Origin: Plectrocnemia conspersa
Lineage: Eukaryota; Arthropoda; Insecta; Trichoptera; Polycentropodidae
Assembly (NCBI GenBank): GCA_009617715.1
Contig: VTFK01000159.1
Location: 1,178,001 to 1,242,000 of the forward strand
Length of the DNA: 64,000 nt
Direction of reading: 5' to 3'
Position numbers and translations under genes: made by a program
Notes under the pieces: generated by a model
Seen by the model: only the letters and a program-made list of their open reading frames with translations
Told to the model about the DNA's origin: nothing
Databases searched by the model: none
Shown: one piece after another, positions 13,901-25,970 of the stretch
Layout of the letters: the number at the start of each line of letters is the position of its first letter
How positions within the stretch are numbered: the first letter of the stretch is position 1

Positions 13901-14930
13901 CTTCTCTTATTTAAATAAGAATAATCTGCTGCTGGTTTATATTTTTTGTCAATGCCGTTATGAACTTGAAAAACTGTTCTTAAATAATTAAATCGAAAAT
14001 GTGCTTATAATACAGATAAGAGTGAAAAAACATATGTTGTTCCTAATAAACTTAAAAATATGAAGATAATTAGTTTGCACTTGATGATCAATGTTCAGAG
14101 ATTTTCTAAACTGTTAATAATGAAACAGTTTTCAAAATATTATGTTAGTGCTTAAAACTCTACACATTACTACTCAATGACAGACTCCTAAAATTAAAAA
14201 AAATGTTGATAAAGAAATATAGAGGTGTTATCTTGCCTTAGAAATATTTTCTGGTGTTTGTATCGCGACTTTAATTTTAATGTTAATTTGTTATACATTT
14301 ATTTCGAATGCTGAAAATATGCATAAAGATTGTATAAATAAATTGTTAAATAATAAATAAATTTCATTTTCCAATTCTTATAAAATTATCAAAATATCAC
14401 CGAGTTTACGAACGGAACTGTGATAATTAAAGAACAATTTTTTTATCGTTAAAATGTCATCTCTCAAGGTTGTACAACGTATTTTTCATTTAAAATTGAT
14501 TCTGAAGTTCAGATTATATGTATATACGTATGTATATAAATGTGAATATTTGGTATCGTTATAAAACTCAAGTAATCTATCATGACAATATTAATGAAAC
14601 ATAATACGAGATTTACATAATATGTTCATTTTAAGAAACCGTCAGTTATAATGTAAATATTTAAAAGACGTGCGATGTTTTTAAAACCATGTAAAAATTC
14701 CAATTTAATATTTTACCTGTGTTGTTTTATTCATACAGCAGCAAAATACAATGCTTTCGAAGTTTACTAAACGTGTCGGAATATAATTTTGCAAGCAAAA
14801 AGCGGGATAGATTTTTCTTACAGATATTTTCTTGCGATATGAATATGAATTTATATATTTTTGAATATGTATTTATTCTGAATTTTTAAAGATATTGATA
14901 GAACAAATCGCAAATTATGTCATCAATCCA
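10961..14930. other. Long A+T-rich stretch, nothing recognisable
   Basis: Nearly 4 kb of AT-rich sequence with simple AT runs (poly-A at about 13750-13765, TA-rich tracts at about 12195-12215). Open frames are all under 70 codons and read as low-complexity hydrophobic or Lys-rich sequence, as expected by chance. No terminal repeats were found. Confidence 0.65.
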
Positions 14931-16414
14931 ATTCCACACGAACCCATTACGTCTCGTGCAACTCGCGAACTTTTCCAGAAATTCTTTGGTGCTACTTCTA
15001 TAATATCATAATAATATTATGGCGGTTTGGTGAATATCCCTCGGACTATTTCAAACGTTACCTTGTGACCGGACGACGGAAAAGTTCGCCGTTTTGCGAT
15101 ACATTCGCCCGTGAACAGAATTCTCAAAGCGAATTTTTAACCGCATCTTTTCCCAAACTTGTGTGAATATAATATTATATGGAACTTTTCATGTAAATGC
15201 AAGCAAACATATATACATATTAAACAGATACAAAGTTTGTAGTAAATTTTATAAAATTCGGCAGAAAGTTCTCAACCTTTATGTATTGACATGTGAAAGT
15301 TAAATAAAACATTATTGTTCTTATCGTATTACATATAATTTTCGATGATTTTATTCAATATATTATTACACTATTTATTATTTTATTTAATATTAACTTT
15401 GATCTGTTTGAAAACAGTATAATCTCTATTGGTGTGTTACGTTTTCATGAGTTGGGCGTATCTGTATTGTAATGCAATAAAATTTGCTTTCGTTGGTGCA
15501 GTATGTTATTCGATATGTCGATTTTCGAATATCGTATACAGGTTTAACGTGTTCAGTTTGAAACGTCATCACTTGGTGTATTGACAGGAAGACATTTATC
15601 GTCGGATCGGGTGGAAGAACTTTCGGGACACAAAGGTCTCCCGAATCAAACTTTGTATACTATCGGACTACCCGCGCCCCGTTATGTTATGTAATGGTAT
15701 CGATTCTTCTGCCGAAACAATGCGAATATACTAGTATATATTCCGATCCTTTTGACTAAAGTTTCACCGCCAGTTGGCTGGAATGCCGTTACCCAAGTTT
15801 ATATTGTTTATCATGTTACATACTTGCCGCTCATTTTTGACGTTGGAGAAAGTATGTCGTAAATATGTATATGTCTATATATGAAACGAATTCCAAATAT
15901 CGTGTGCTTTTAGCGTATTTTGTAAATATAGAAAAGGAGGCTTATTTGGGTCTCGATGGCTTGTTGTTGGGATAGGACAAGTTACGGTTGATGTTGTTTA
16001 CGTTTAGGCTAACCGGAGGCAATCTAATCTGTCTGGATGTAATAATTAAACAGTACAACATTTTTACTTTCGTCTGCAAAGTAACTGCTATTTACTTATG
16101 TCTCATACTAAGAATTTTTAGAATGCATATGTACAAAGTTAGTATATATGTAAGTGCTGTTGATATTCATCGCAATTTGTTTCTGTTTACCGCAATCACT
16201 TTATGGACAAAATATAGGAAAATTGTGTAATGAATTTAAAGCAGGAAGAATTCATAGTAAATGAAATAGTTAAAAGCCATCCTTTGTTAATAATTAATTA
16301 ATTAAAAAAATAGGATTTATGAATGACATCAAAAAACTCAGAATTGCGTCTAAAACTGTTCTTTATATTATATATTACGTGCGTTTGGTGACGAAATAAA
16401 TTTATGATGGGCTT
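14931..16414. other. Spacer with two G+C-moderate patches
   Basis: Patches at about 14930-15130 and 15550-15830 are richer in CpG than their flanks and may be conserved non-coding elements. The 80-codon frame at 15988-16230 shows no domain. Confidence 0.5.
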
Positions 16415-16927
16415 TCATCAACTGCCTGCCCTTTCGTGTCAGAAAGTGCCATACTGTGTCATTTTCTCGATCCCGTATGCCATCAGATTATTCCTACGAT
16501 CTTTTGGTTAGAGAATCTCCAACTGAAGATCTCGGAATTACTTTTAAGAGCAAGTTGGAATACGATTCGCTAAGCTCTCGCGAAAAGCATTTTTTTAATT
16601 ATTGAAGGGTGCCGTCCATAATCAAACTATTTTCGAAAAATTCCAGTTTTGGGTTCCAGAACCAAAAATCACGATCTCGTCCTCTTCTGACGCCGACTCA
16701 CATATGTCGCTATCCGGCTCCGTAATACGCTGGCGTTGCACATTAATGTCAGCTACGAGGAGCTGGTCCGCTTCGTATCATTTCATTTTAATATTTTATG
16801 ATTTTTTTTCTTACTATGTATTTTGTGTGTATTGTAATAGTAGAGTGTATTTTTTTTTATTTTTTACCATCGTGATAACGTGTTAGTTCACGATGGTTTT
16901 AATTTAATTTAAATAAATAAATAAAAA
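16415..16927 (+). mobile_element. Jockey-like LINE fragment, 3' end, degraded
   Basis: Plus-strand relic. The start is in the RT C-terminal region: a stretch at about 16447-16500 is near-identical to 63773-63830 in another copy here and reads KCHTVSFSRSRMPSDYSYD in one frame, followed by EDLGITFKSKLEYDS. Large deletions and frameshifts follow. The C-terminus (FQFWVPEP) is recognisable at about 16640-16670 by comparison with the 6-kb copy. The 3' UTR has a stem-loop at about 16867-16895 (arms ATCGTGA and TCACGAT) and ends in AATTTAATTTAAATAAATAAATAAA-type sequence at 16900-16925. It is 5'-truncated and non-functional. Confidence 0.8.
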
Positions 16928-18540
16928 GCTTTATAACTTAAGTTTACAAATGTTTCTAGTATGTTTCAGTGACTAGAGTCGACAGGAACAACTGATTAGT
17001 AATTTAAAAGAATTATGAGTCATGGATTTATATAATATCATACTATGACTAATGTTAATCTAGCAAATATAAACCGTTTCCAAGTTTGTTCATAGATAGT
17101 CGCACTCGATAGTCACAAATACGTTTTTAGAATTATCTTATCTGTTAACTTCCTGGTATCATATTTATACATATCTTTTTTTGTTATCTGCATGTTTAAA
17201 AATATTTTTACGATATTCATTATGGTGGTAATTTAAGGTTCTATTTTACTCTGAAATAAGTTCGTTGCTTCGTTCTCAGCTCCAGTTAAATTTAGATATT
17301 TACCTCAGGTCTGAGAATAACCCATTTCAAGATATATATATTGTATTGTATGTATGTTTATAGTGCTGTTGCAGATAATTCTATGACTAAAAATATCTAT
17401 TAAAAGTAAAGCCCAAAATTCTATTTTTTATGTTTACTATTAATATAGATCTTAAACTGTATATTCAATGTGATTCATATTATGGTATTTTTTAAGATTT
17501 AATTATGGTGCTTAAATATAAATAACACAGTATTACGTGCGAATATTTTCCATGCTTTCTATAGCACAATGAGACGTCAAGTAACGAGAACGTGGGATTT
17601 TGTATTGAATTTTTTTTTAAATATTATAAATTAATTTCGTAAGAATTATCGCAATTTTCGTTGAATGATTTAGTAATAAAGCCTTCGCGTGCGAGACTTA
17701 AATAGAAAAGTTTCAGGAATTTAATTAACCATTTTCTTTATTCACCAGACTTTTTCAGTCATTTTTAAATATTTTATATAGCGAGGGCGATTCAATTCTT
17801 CGTGGTATTTAATGTTTTGAATAAGGAGTTGAAAATATTTATGTGATTCTAAAAAGCAACATAAAACCTATTTGTGGCAAAACAAGTATATCATAATTTG
17901 ATTATTTAGTCAATTCAATATTGATCAGTTACACTATTTAATCAATACGTCACAATGGCTTATATTAATAAAATTAAAATTTTTAGAGCGGCAATCAGAA
18001 AAAGATTAATATTTTTTAACAAAAATAAATATTGATAAGCTAATAGGTTTACTGTGCGTTTGCGTACTCCTACTTGGCCCTAATAAAATAATTGTTAACA
18101 TTACAATTAACATTTTAATTATCATTTACCTTTTAAAAAATATCCTACTTCAGGAGCCCATTTGGTTTAAACTAATCCTACATGATTTCTACAAATCTAT
18201 GCTCTTTTTTGGTTATATTAATCTAACAAAATTTTTTTTATTTGTCCCCTTGAATGAGCTAGGGTTTTTTCTTTTAAGATCAGAAAAGTTTAATTTTATT
18301 AGTTTTAGTTTCAGATGTATTTCCGCATTGAGTGTAACACTCTCTTTAGATGATTTCTAAATTTGTAATATTATTATAAAAAAATTAAGCACGATAATCC
18401 ACACCGGTATAATCGAAAGTACACTGTATATGTATATATAAATAAATTCAATTTTACTATCTTCAAGTGCTTAATACAGGATATGGATATGATTTTCGAG
18501 CGCCATTATAACGTACTATATATATACATATATATTAATC
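16928..18540. other. A+T-rich spacer, nothing recognisable
   Basis: Stops in every frame, no repeats with clear termini and no RNA gene signals. Confidence 0.65.
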
Positions 18541-18900
18541 CATTTAACGGGCGATAGTTCACGTGTGCGGCCGTAATTAATTTGAAACGAATTAGCGTCC
18601 AAAGTTGGCAAATTGGCTTAGTCGGTTGGCAAAAGTTGAAGACCGCTGCGCCGGCAAGAAAACCAGTTTAGCCCCCTTTAACCAAAGTGCAGCGAGCGAC
18701 CAACAAGGCAGGCCACATACTGCAATCTGGCACTCCGTACGGCACTTGGCCGCACTGCCAATGCATCTGTTGCAGAAACTGCGACGATTTGTCTAATAAC
18801 GACTGGGCGAAATCTCATAACTCCCCGGTCACGGTACACTTATTCCCTTTTATTGCCGTGACGAATTGCGGACGCGGCTTGGCCGAGCAATAATGCTTCA
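18541..18900. other. G+C-rich island, candidate conserved non-coding element
   Basis: One of the sharpest composition shifts in the window, with many CpGs and G+C runs. Two overlapping plus frames (18605-18796, 18687-18893) have no known domain, and neither has a good splice donor. Its identity is unknown. A regulatory element or an unrecognised exon are both possible. Confidence 0.4.
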
Positions 18901-19345
18901 ATATCACAAAAACGGTGAAAGATCAGCATATTCGCAGACACATTAAAATAATGCTATATTTAAAACGCCATAAAAAATATCTCGTGCTGCATTATATGAT
19001 TATAGTTTCTCATAAAGTAACACTTTAATCCTTGTATTTCAGCGCTGATTTATAAAAGCGGCAATACATATTGAAAGTATTGTAATGCACGTGTGGTGCA
19101 AATAATAGCTACAAAACATTAAGCATAAAGAAATATTTATCTTGTTCTAGTTTTACTGTCTGGATTTACACGTAGTATGTTTCTAGTTATTAATTTAAAC
19201 CTTCAATACTTGTACATAGACGATTTTTCGTTGATGAGTTATTTTTATCTGCTATAAATAAGTATTTTAATATAAAACTAACAATGAGAGATGTCGAATC
19301 CTGTCACATGGAATAAAAGTATGATTTAAAAAAATAATAAATTGC
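18901..19345. other. A+T-rich spacer
   Basis: No gene or terminal repeat seen. An acceptor-like ccttgtatttcag occurs at about 19030-19042, without a matching frame. Confidence 0.6.
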
Positions 19346-20203
19346 TAGAGTACGCTCGGGATAAGGATGCCGGTTTGTTATTGTGTGCGTGTACATGTAT
19401 ATGAGAGAGAGAAGCGATGTAGCGTGTACTTCGTTGTCTCGCTTTCTCTTTTCGCTGATTCGTCAACGCTGGTATTCGTCATTAAAATGCAGTGTGGCAC
19501 AGAAGTTCGATCTTCTCTAGTGATTTATTTTAAATAATTTTGTGTTGATATTGGTTTAACCCAGATATGCCCACTGTCCCATGGGTAGGTCACTAAACTC
19601 GTGCCACTGTGTTTTATTTATAAATGAAATTTTAAAAGAACAAAATTTATTGGGTATATCTGGGTTAATTGATATCAATGCTTCAAATATACACAAGTTA
19701 TTCGTTCTCTTATCCGTGGATTAAAATATTTTAATTATTTTTCCATTAATCCGTACGTTGTTTGTTTTTTTATACCATTCTCTGTAAGGCTTAAAAAAAG
19801 TTATTATTCTTATCGTTGCGCCAATGATAATTTTTTAATTTATTCAATGGATTCTAATGATTTAATAGAGTCGTTGAGCCATTAAACAATCTGCGAATAA
19901 TTTCTTTTCCCATTTTATATCTTTTTGCTTTTGAAGAATAGCTAAAGATTTCATTATTGTTTTGACTAGTGAAAGATTTTGAATTTTGCAAATATTTAAT
20001 TAATGATATCTGGTTTCTTCGATTATATAATATATTTTTAATTGTCCGTTGAAATTTCCAACTTAGCTCAGATGTATGTATGTTAAATAAACATATATTT
20101 TCTTTTAAAATAAAAAAATTAAATATTCTGGGCGATATTGTTTTAAACCACACAGTTCACGCACACAATAACAAACCGGAATCCTTATCCCGAGCGTACT
20201 CTA
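19346..20203. mobile_element. 854-bp TIR DNA transposon flanked by TA (Tc1/mariner-like, tentative)
   Basis: The left terminus at 19348-19391 begins GAGTACGCTCGGGATAAGG. The right terminus at 20158-20201 is its reverse complement at 43 of 44 positions. Both sides are flanked by TA (19346-19347 and 20202-20203), the duplication typical of Tc1/mariner elements. The interior holds only a 99-codon minus frame (19854-20153) that I cannot match to any transposase, plus a nested piggyBac miniature at 19560-19664. It is therefore a non-autonomous element. The near-identical TIRs suggest a fairly recent insertion. The superfamily call rests on the TA duplication alone. Confidence 0.8.
19556..19668 (-). 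mobile_element. 105-bp piggyBac miniature (MITE) with TTAA duplication
   Basis: TTAA at 19556-19559 and 19665-19668 flank a 105-bp body. It begins CCCAGATATGCCCACTGTCC and ends with ATATCTGGG. Its left roughly 55 bp match the reverse complement of the right end of the piggyBac element at 38765-40396, and its right roughly 33 bp match that element's left end. It is therefore an inverted-orientation internal-deletion derivative of the same family. It lies inside the 854-bp TIR element and must have inserted later. Confidence 0.9.
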
Positions 20204-21035
20204 CTAAATTCAAAAATGTTCAAAATGTTAAGTTGCGGTATAGATTTTAATTAATATAATGGTATAAAATGGCTCAACTAAAATATATTTAAAAGTGAAC
20301 GTAACCCATACCCAAATTAAATAAGAATTCATTTTATGAGACATTTTAATATAACGTAAGTTAAGTTTGTTTTCAATATTAATTAAAAATATCTAAAGGC
20401 TCGTTCTGCGTAACACTAACCAACCAAGTTTATCGTCGCAAATTTTATTAAATCGAGAACACTTGCGGATTTGAACCTGCGTATATATTGTAAAAGACAC
20501 CACTCTTCTGGCTATAAATAAAGTAATTGTGCAATATTATATGAAGAATACAAGTAAAATGTTGAGTAACGCTGTTGTGTGAGATTAACTTGGTAGCTGA
20601 GAAGTGTACTTGACAACTTCTCGAGTAAATTAAAACCCTGTGAGTGTTTGACCGCAAGTCAAGATCACATTTTTATGTCTACAAGTGCTATATTTTTATA
20701 TATCGTTTACGTACATATGTATGTAGTACATACTTATTGTACTATTAAACGCAGCATTAATTTATTTCTAATTAATGTTTGATTTTGTTCATATTGATTT
20801 TTACATTAAAAAAACTTTAAAAATGTACAATTTTAGGGCATGAATACTGCTACCACTTAACAAAACTTATATCGTTTTATTGACTTTAAACAAGAAGTCA
20901 TTAATTAGTTGTTTAACACCTCCTGCTTAAAATGTTTCCATAAAAAGTCAAGCAGTAAAGTTTAGTAACATTGGAAGTAACATAATCTCTACATCTGCGA
21001 TATATCTTGCAAAATACTCAACCTAGTTATAAGGA
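20204..21035. other. A+T-rich spacer
   Basis: No coding feature. At about 20463-20480 the minus strand reads GCAGGTTCAAATCCGC, which resembles a Pol III B box, but no tRNA fold is supported. Confidence 0.6.
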
Positions 21036-21406
21036 ACGCATTTTACTTTGACAATTCGCCAGTTATTCGGGTCCTCAATGACACTTTAGTTCGTAGTATT
21101 CTTGAATCGGGATTTATAATTTGGAAGTCTCGAATGAGATAATATAAATATTTCCTCTTAATCGAAAATTTAAGAAAAGGTTCTTGATATATACCTTTAT
21201 AAGAGGATATTTAGTTTCGGGTTCCAAAACGACTTCTGGTGCCTGTTAGAGCCAAGACGTCCCTACTAGATAAGTCGCCTATGGCTGTCGCCATCCGGCT
21301 CCTTAATATGCGAGTATTGCACATTGATCTATTTAATGTAATTTCATTTTAATTTTTTATGATTTTGTTCTCTTTTTTATGTATTTTTAAAAATATTTTT
21401 TTGTGT

Positions 21407-22498
21407 GTAATAATTAGAGTCTCCAATTCTAGTAATCGAGTACTCGATACTCGAGTATACTTGTCTATTTTTCAAGTACTTGATAATCGAGTATTTTGAA
21501 AATTACTCGAATAATACTCGAAATTAAAAAAGTTTGAAATATTTCAAAAACAAAAATAAGTTTAACTCGGTCCGGTAAAGGTTAACGTCTTGCTTTTATT
21601 TAGCGTTTATGCCCGAAGTCCCGAGTTAGAGCGGTTACTATCAGGTATAATTTTTTTCATAGTTCCATAGTTGCATAGTTCCCTGTTTAGTGGGTACGAC
21701 GGAGAAATTTCTTTTGTTTTTTCTGTTCGACAGTCCCGACTTATCTAATTTATGGCAATAATGAACAATATGAAATATCGTTTTATGACTATGCAGTTGT
21801 AGCGTAAAGTGTTGTAAATTGTTTATACTGATCCCTCAGCTAAAAATATAAATCAAAACAATTGTGTGTTTTAAAGGCTCAGTTCTTTGCGAACCGTTTA
21901 GCTCTAGAATGAAAGGGATTCACCCAAATACATCTTCGAAGGATATAGATTTAAATTCTTCGCATTAATCAGAAGGAGTAGAATATTGTATATTGTTAAG
22001 AAAAAAAATCTATTCAAGAAGAATTACAAAATGCTATTTTGTCAATAGTCGAGGGAAATAAGAGAAAAGCAGAGAAGGGAATGAAAGAAGAGAACATAAA
22101 AAGAGAGTTAAAAAATTTTTATATCTATAAAAAGCGAACAGATATAAATTAGAAGCCTTATCCAACGCGTTAATGACAATAAGACCAACATCAACAGCAA
22201 CGGAAAGGGTTTTTTCCATAACGGGAATAATAAAACAATAGGTTAGCAGTAATATTAAATTCGAGACACTTTTTGCATTATTGTTTTTAAAAAGTATGTT
22301 CGTGAAGTTAAAATAATTGTAAAAATTAACATACTAAGTATTTTATTTATTTATTTATATGTGCACGAATTTAAATAATAGCCATTTTGGTACATTTGGT
22401 AAATACTCGAAAGTACTCGAGTATTCGAGTATTTTAAAATTTTAATATTCGATACTCGAGTAGTTGATGGTTCGATTAATGGAGACTCTAGTAATAAT
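21407..22498 (+). mobile_element. hAT transposon, 1,076 bp, internally deleted, with 8-bp TSD
   Basis: The element occupies 21415-22490 and is flanked by perfect direct repeats GTAATAAT (21407-21414 and 22491-22498), the 8-bp duplication expected of hAT elements. Its ends share the inverted repeat TAGAGTCTCCA, which fits the hAT YARNG start rule. Subterminal zones (about 21440-21520 and 22405-22465) are packed with TACTCGA and TACTCGAGTA palindromes, probably transposase-binding sites. The interior retains traces of both transposase ends: a BED-finger-like tail (KGIHPNTSSKDIDLN, about 21915-21960) and the C-terminal dimerisation domain, but not the catalytic core. It is thus a non-autonomous derivative. 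Confidence 0.93.
22167..22316 (+). pseudogene. hAT transposase C-terminal dimerisation domain remnant
   Basis: Fifty codons including the final stop read ALMTIRPTSTATERVFS followed by ITGIIKQ, one in-frame TAG, then SSNIKFETLFALLFLKS. The ATERVFS...G...N...LLFL pattern is the signature of the hAT dimerisation domain, which normally closes the transposase. The single internal stop and the missing RNase-H-like catalytic region upstream make it a pseudogene. The TAA stop lies at 22314-22316. Confidence 0.85.
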
Positions 22499-22600
22499 AC
22501 ACTTTATCAATTATTTTTTTGACCGTCGTAAAGATTTGGGGTAACCTGTCGTCACAATTTCAAGATGGTCTTAATTTAATTTAAATAAATAAGTAAAAAT

Positions 22601-23924
22601 GTAGTTTTTTAAATCTTTGATTAAATTATATTAAATTTATATAACCTGTCTCATTAATCTTCTTCATTAAAAAAAATGTCACCATTGTGAAAGAAAAACG
22701 TTCCCATTTATTTTTGTATTCTATGCCTCAGCCCAGCCCATACAAATACAATACATTTAGAACGTGTGATATGTGTCATTATATTTTTTTCTCACACCTT
22801 TGTTTTCCTACACAATTATATATGTTTTATACTCCTAAATACCTTAATTGGGATGCTTTTTGCGGGTTTTACAATTTGCCACTCGTTCAGAATGTACACG
22901 TAATTGATTTACGTATTCAAAAGCCTTTCTTATTACAGCAAATTTGAGTGTTCTTTATATCATTCGATTGATTCAATATTGACAGAGTAATTTTATTCAG
23001 AATTGCGTCGTTTTACATATAAAAAATATCGTAAAAATATATTACATTCGCATTGTACATTATCATTCCGCGTTTATTGTTATTCATATTTTGTTTTCCC
23101 CAATTTCCGTGACAATGCAAAGTGAAATCTCTTTGAGCGATCTACCTCATAGTCACCGTGAGCAAATCAGAAAAAAAGTTTATTATCAAATATGCATATA
23201 TAATATTTACGTATTGTATTCAAGAGACTCGTTTCTCACGCGGCGCGTTGTTCAACTTATACACGTATATGCCTAATGTTCGTGGCAGTATTTCGTATTT
23301 TTTATATATTAGATATAGTATTGGAAATATAGTACATATTTCGTTCCTTTTCCGCGAAATTATTTTCTTGTTAGGTTATGGGCAATATTTTACGACTTCT
23401 ACTATTCTTTGATCCGCGGCAGATACGCACCATCTTAGTACCATTCGATGGAAATATCGCCAATATTTCGTTTCTGTATATTCAGCAACTTTCATATACT
23501 TTATTCCGATCGTATAAATGCGGTGCCAATGTATTTTTGCATTTAAAAAAATTATATAAACCCGACTTAATGTATTTTATATGTTGAAGATACCTATATC
23601 CCATATTTTTAATCATAGGAAGTCAAAATATTAATAACGTAGAAATTCTTCTACTTTATATAAATATATTAGCTAAAGCTTGATTAACTTACCAATACAT
23701 TTATTACTCGAACGCTTTTTCATTTAATTAAAAAGTACAATAATATTAATTAATTAATGTTTTCATATGTATTTTTCATTAAAAATATAATTAATTAATA
23801 AATTACAATTTTATTTAAATGTATTAATCATTTAATACATTTTAAGGAATTGTTTTTGTTTTATTTAATTTTATAAAAAACATCAGCATATTGATCTACT
23901 ATCAATGTATAATTAATTTTATTC
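22601..23924. other. A+T-rich spacer, no supported gene
   Basis: Frames of 86, 84 and 69 codons occur (22687-22947, 23158-23412, 23378-23587). They read as random AT-rich translation and show no domain, signal peptide or splice context I would defend. Confidence 0.6.
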
Positions 23925-24040
23925 TGACATGTTTTAGAGATTAGATTTAATTATTATGCATCATTATAATACCGATCGATAATCTAATATTAACTTTTTT
24001 AATCTCATGGATATATTAATATCAGAGAGCTAGGTCGTAA
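23925..24040 (+). repeat. Dispersed repeat family, copy C (most diverged)
   Basis: Shares with copies A (8785-8975) and B (50330-50505) the succession GACATGTTTT (with A), ATTATAATACCGATCGAT, and TTTTTTAATCTCATGGATAT. A GCTAGGT block near 24030 also matches copy A. The assignment is by eye and less certain than the A/B match. Confidence 0.4.
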
Positions 24041-25339
24041 CTTAAACGATTTATATTTTTATATATAATTATTATGAAATCTAGAAAAACTATATTTTTC
24101 GTAATTAAATAATATATAATACACCTTCCATAAAAATAATTTATAATACACATTCTAATACTAATTTATAATAACAATACCAACGATCAAAGAATATTGT
24201 CATTTTCATACCAGAAAATATAACTATCATAGAAACAACTATCATAGAAAATATAACTATCATATAAAATACCAAGGCACATATTTATTTAGAAGGTGAT
24301 GAACACATTTTAATGGTTTCAGATCTTTTGATAAATATACTTAGATTAACACTAAATCCATTGTTTTTTCTTTCCTTTAAATTGTAAAAGGTTTTTTCTC
24401 CTTAAATTATAACCATCAATGTTTTTTTTGTATTCTTGTTCTATTATATTTTAAGCTAATAACAAAATTGTTAACTTAAAAATGGTTAGAAACCAGTAGT
24501 ATGTACAATATATAATATTATAGTATAGTTGTAGGTTTAAGTGTGATAAACGTTTTAAAAAAAATATCACAAATAGCAAGTGGTTTGAAATATTTCATAA
24601 TTCGTTTTTGCTAAAAAAAAAATTGAAAATAAGTCTTTGCCATGCAACCCATATAAATAATAAATGGATGTTTCTTTCACATCGCTGATCAATAGTAATC
24701 GATGATAACTGTTTTAGAATCCACGTTATTATAAGTATAGTGAAAACAGTCTAAAATAACCATTAGGTTCAAAAGATAATTGAAATAAAATTTTATTATT
24801 ATTTAAATTATCATTGTATTCCACTGATCCACTGACTAATGTAAGGTTTAAGAGCGTAAAGTGCGACTCAAACGAATAAATTAAATTACTTAAAAAAATG
24901 TCTCGTGAATAATGTACTCATTCGAAAGCTTGGTTTTAACTTGACTTAGGGTCCATAGAGTTCACATGCTCCCTGTCGGTTGAGTGATAACGGAGACCTG
25001 TCACAAATGCTACCAGCCCTCCCCTTTGATGCTATTATTGCACATCTGAAAAATCCATTCTCCGTTCGTTATATGGCTGGGGATTCGAAAGCACGTATGT
25101 AGGTAGCACTTTGGATTTATTACAGAATCCGCTCCGGTGGGCCGAGGAGAATCTTGAGAGGAGAGCGCCCCCGTGCACTCTCAGTAGGCTTTGATGCATT
25201 TTGCCCACCATAGCTAAAGGCGTCATTTATTCTAAGCTAATAATTTTATATAAGTCTTTGACATTATATGAGCATGAGCTATGGAAAAACGCTGTTGAAT
25301 CAAAGTTTTTTTAATCAATGTGTCTGCAGACTATTTGAA
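24041..25339. other. A+T-rich spacer with a short tandem repeat and a G+C patch
   Basis: A short tandem array of aactatcatagaaa-like units lies at about 24222-24275. A G+C-richer patch at about 24950-25230 holds a 63-codon minus frame without a domain. Nothing else was seen. Confidence 0.55.
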
Positions 25340-25970
25340 AAACATCAATAAAAACTAGGCAAATCGATCCTTAATATCTGAAAAATTATGGTAAGAAGTG
25401 CTGCGCTGTCTTGTTGGAATCAGATGATTTGATGATGAAACTATTTTGCAGAATGGTTTTTAACGTTGATAGTATTATTTATGCTACTCTCACACAATAA
25501 TATCCTTGCTCCTGTTACTGCCACGCAAAATTGAGAATTTATAATTTTTATATCATACAATTCATAGATCCTTGGCTAGATCACTGCTTAACGTCTTTCT
25601 TGACCTCAAAAATGAGACCACTAAAAAGAGCTCCTGTTATTATTCGATCTTTTTAGGTCTTCCACTCTTTGGACAGCCTCGATTTCGATGTTTTTTTATT
25701 TATTTTTTTGATTAAAAAATAGATTTAACAAGTTGATTTTATATTCAGTTGCTGGATTTTTCGCACGGAATGTCCTTATTGGTGGTGAATCATTTCACGG
25801 CTTATGCAGTGATTTTCAACCTTGAGTTTCAGTTATTTTACCCATCTGGCCAACATTTAAATTTCATCGGATATCATTCACTTTCTCCAGTTCCTGGTCT
25901 GTTCTTTTGTATACCACTTTCAATGAGCCGTTTTAGCGTATTGTGGACAGCTTAACGTAACGACGTTGTT
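25340..25970 (-). pseudogene. Tc1-like transposase ghost
   Basis: Minus-strand fragments appear in the order expected of a Tc1/mariner transposase but are split by stops and frameshifts. They are VHNTLKRLIESGIQKNRPG (helix-turn-helix region, about 25850-25930), PKSGRPKKI (GRPR-like linker, about 25655-25690), SSDLAKDL (second helix-turn-helix, about 25570-25600), and FQQDSA (the QQDNAP-like block carrying the second catalytic Asp, about 25400-25425). Terminal repeats were not found. It is an old, dead copy. The call rests on motif order and not on any intact domain. Confidence 0.55.

Larger units (their letters stand above)
21036..22600 (+). mobile_element. Jockey-like LINE fragment interrupted by a hAT element
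   Basis: Plus-strand LINE relic in two pieces, 21036-21414 and 22491-about 22600, split by the hAT insertion at 21415-22490. The first piece reads RNAFYFDNSPVIRVLNDTLV then RSILESG, the post-RT block shared with the copies at 6 kb and 64 kb. After a deletion comes RVPKRLLVPVRAKTSLLDKS and LLNMRVLHIDLFNV, the ORF2 C-terminus. The second piece is the end of the 3' UTR, with a diverged stem-loop (22515-22565) and an AATTTAAATAAATAAGTAAA-like tail. It is 5'-truncated and non-coding. Confidence 0.85.

Noticed and set aside
19854..20153. 99-codon minus frame in the TA-flanked element as its transposase
   Set aside because: No DDE/D or DNA-binding motif could be recognised. Too short for a transposase.
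20441..20520. tRNA- or SINE-like B box (GCAGGTTCAAATCCGC on the minus strand) with a loose A-box-like string upstream
   Set aside because: The flanking bases do not make a T-stem or acceptor stem, and no tail or second copy was found.
24222..24275. aactatcatagaaa tandem units as a functional array
   Set aside because: Only a few imperfect units. A simple local duplication is sufficient.
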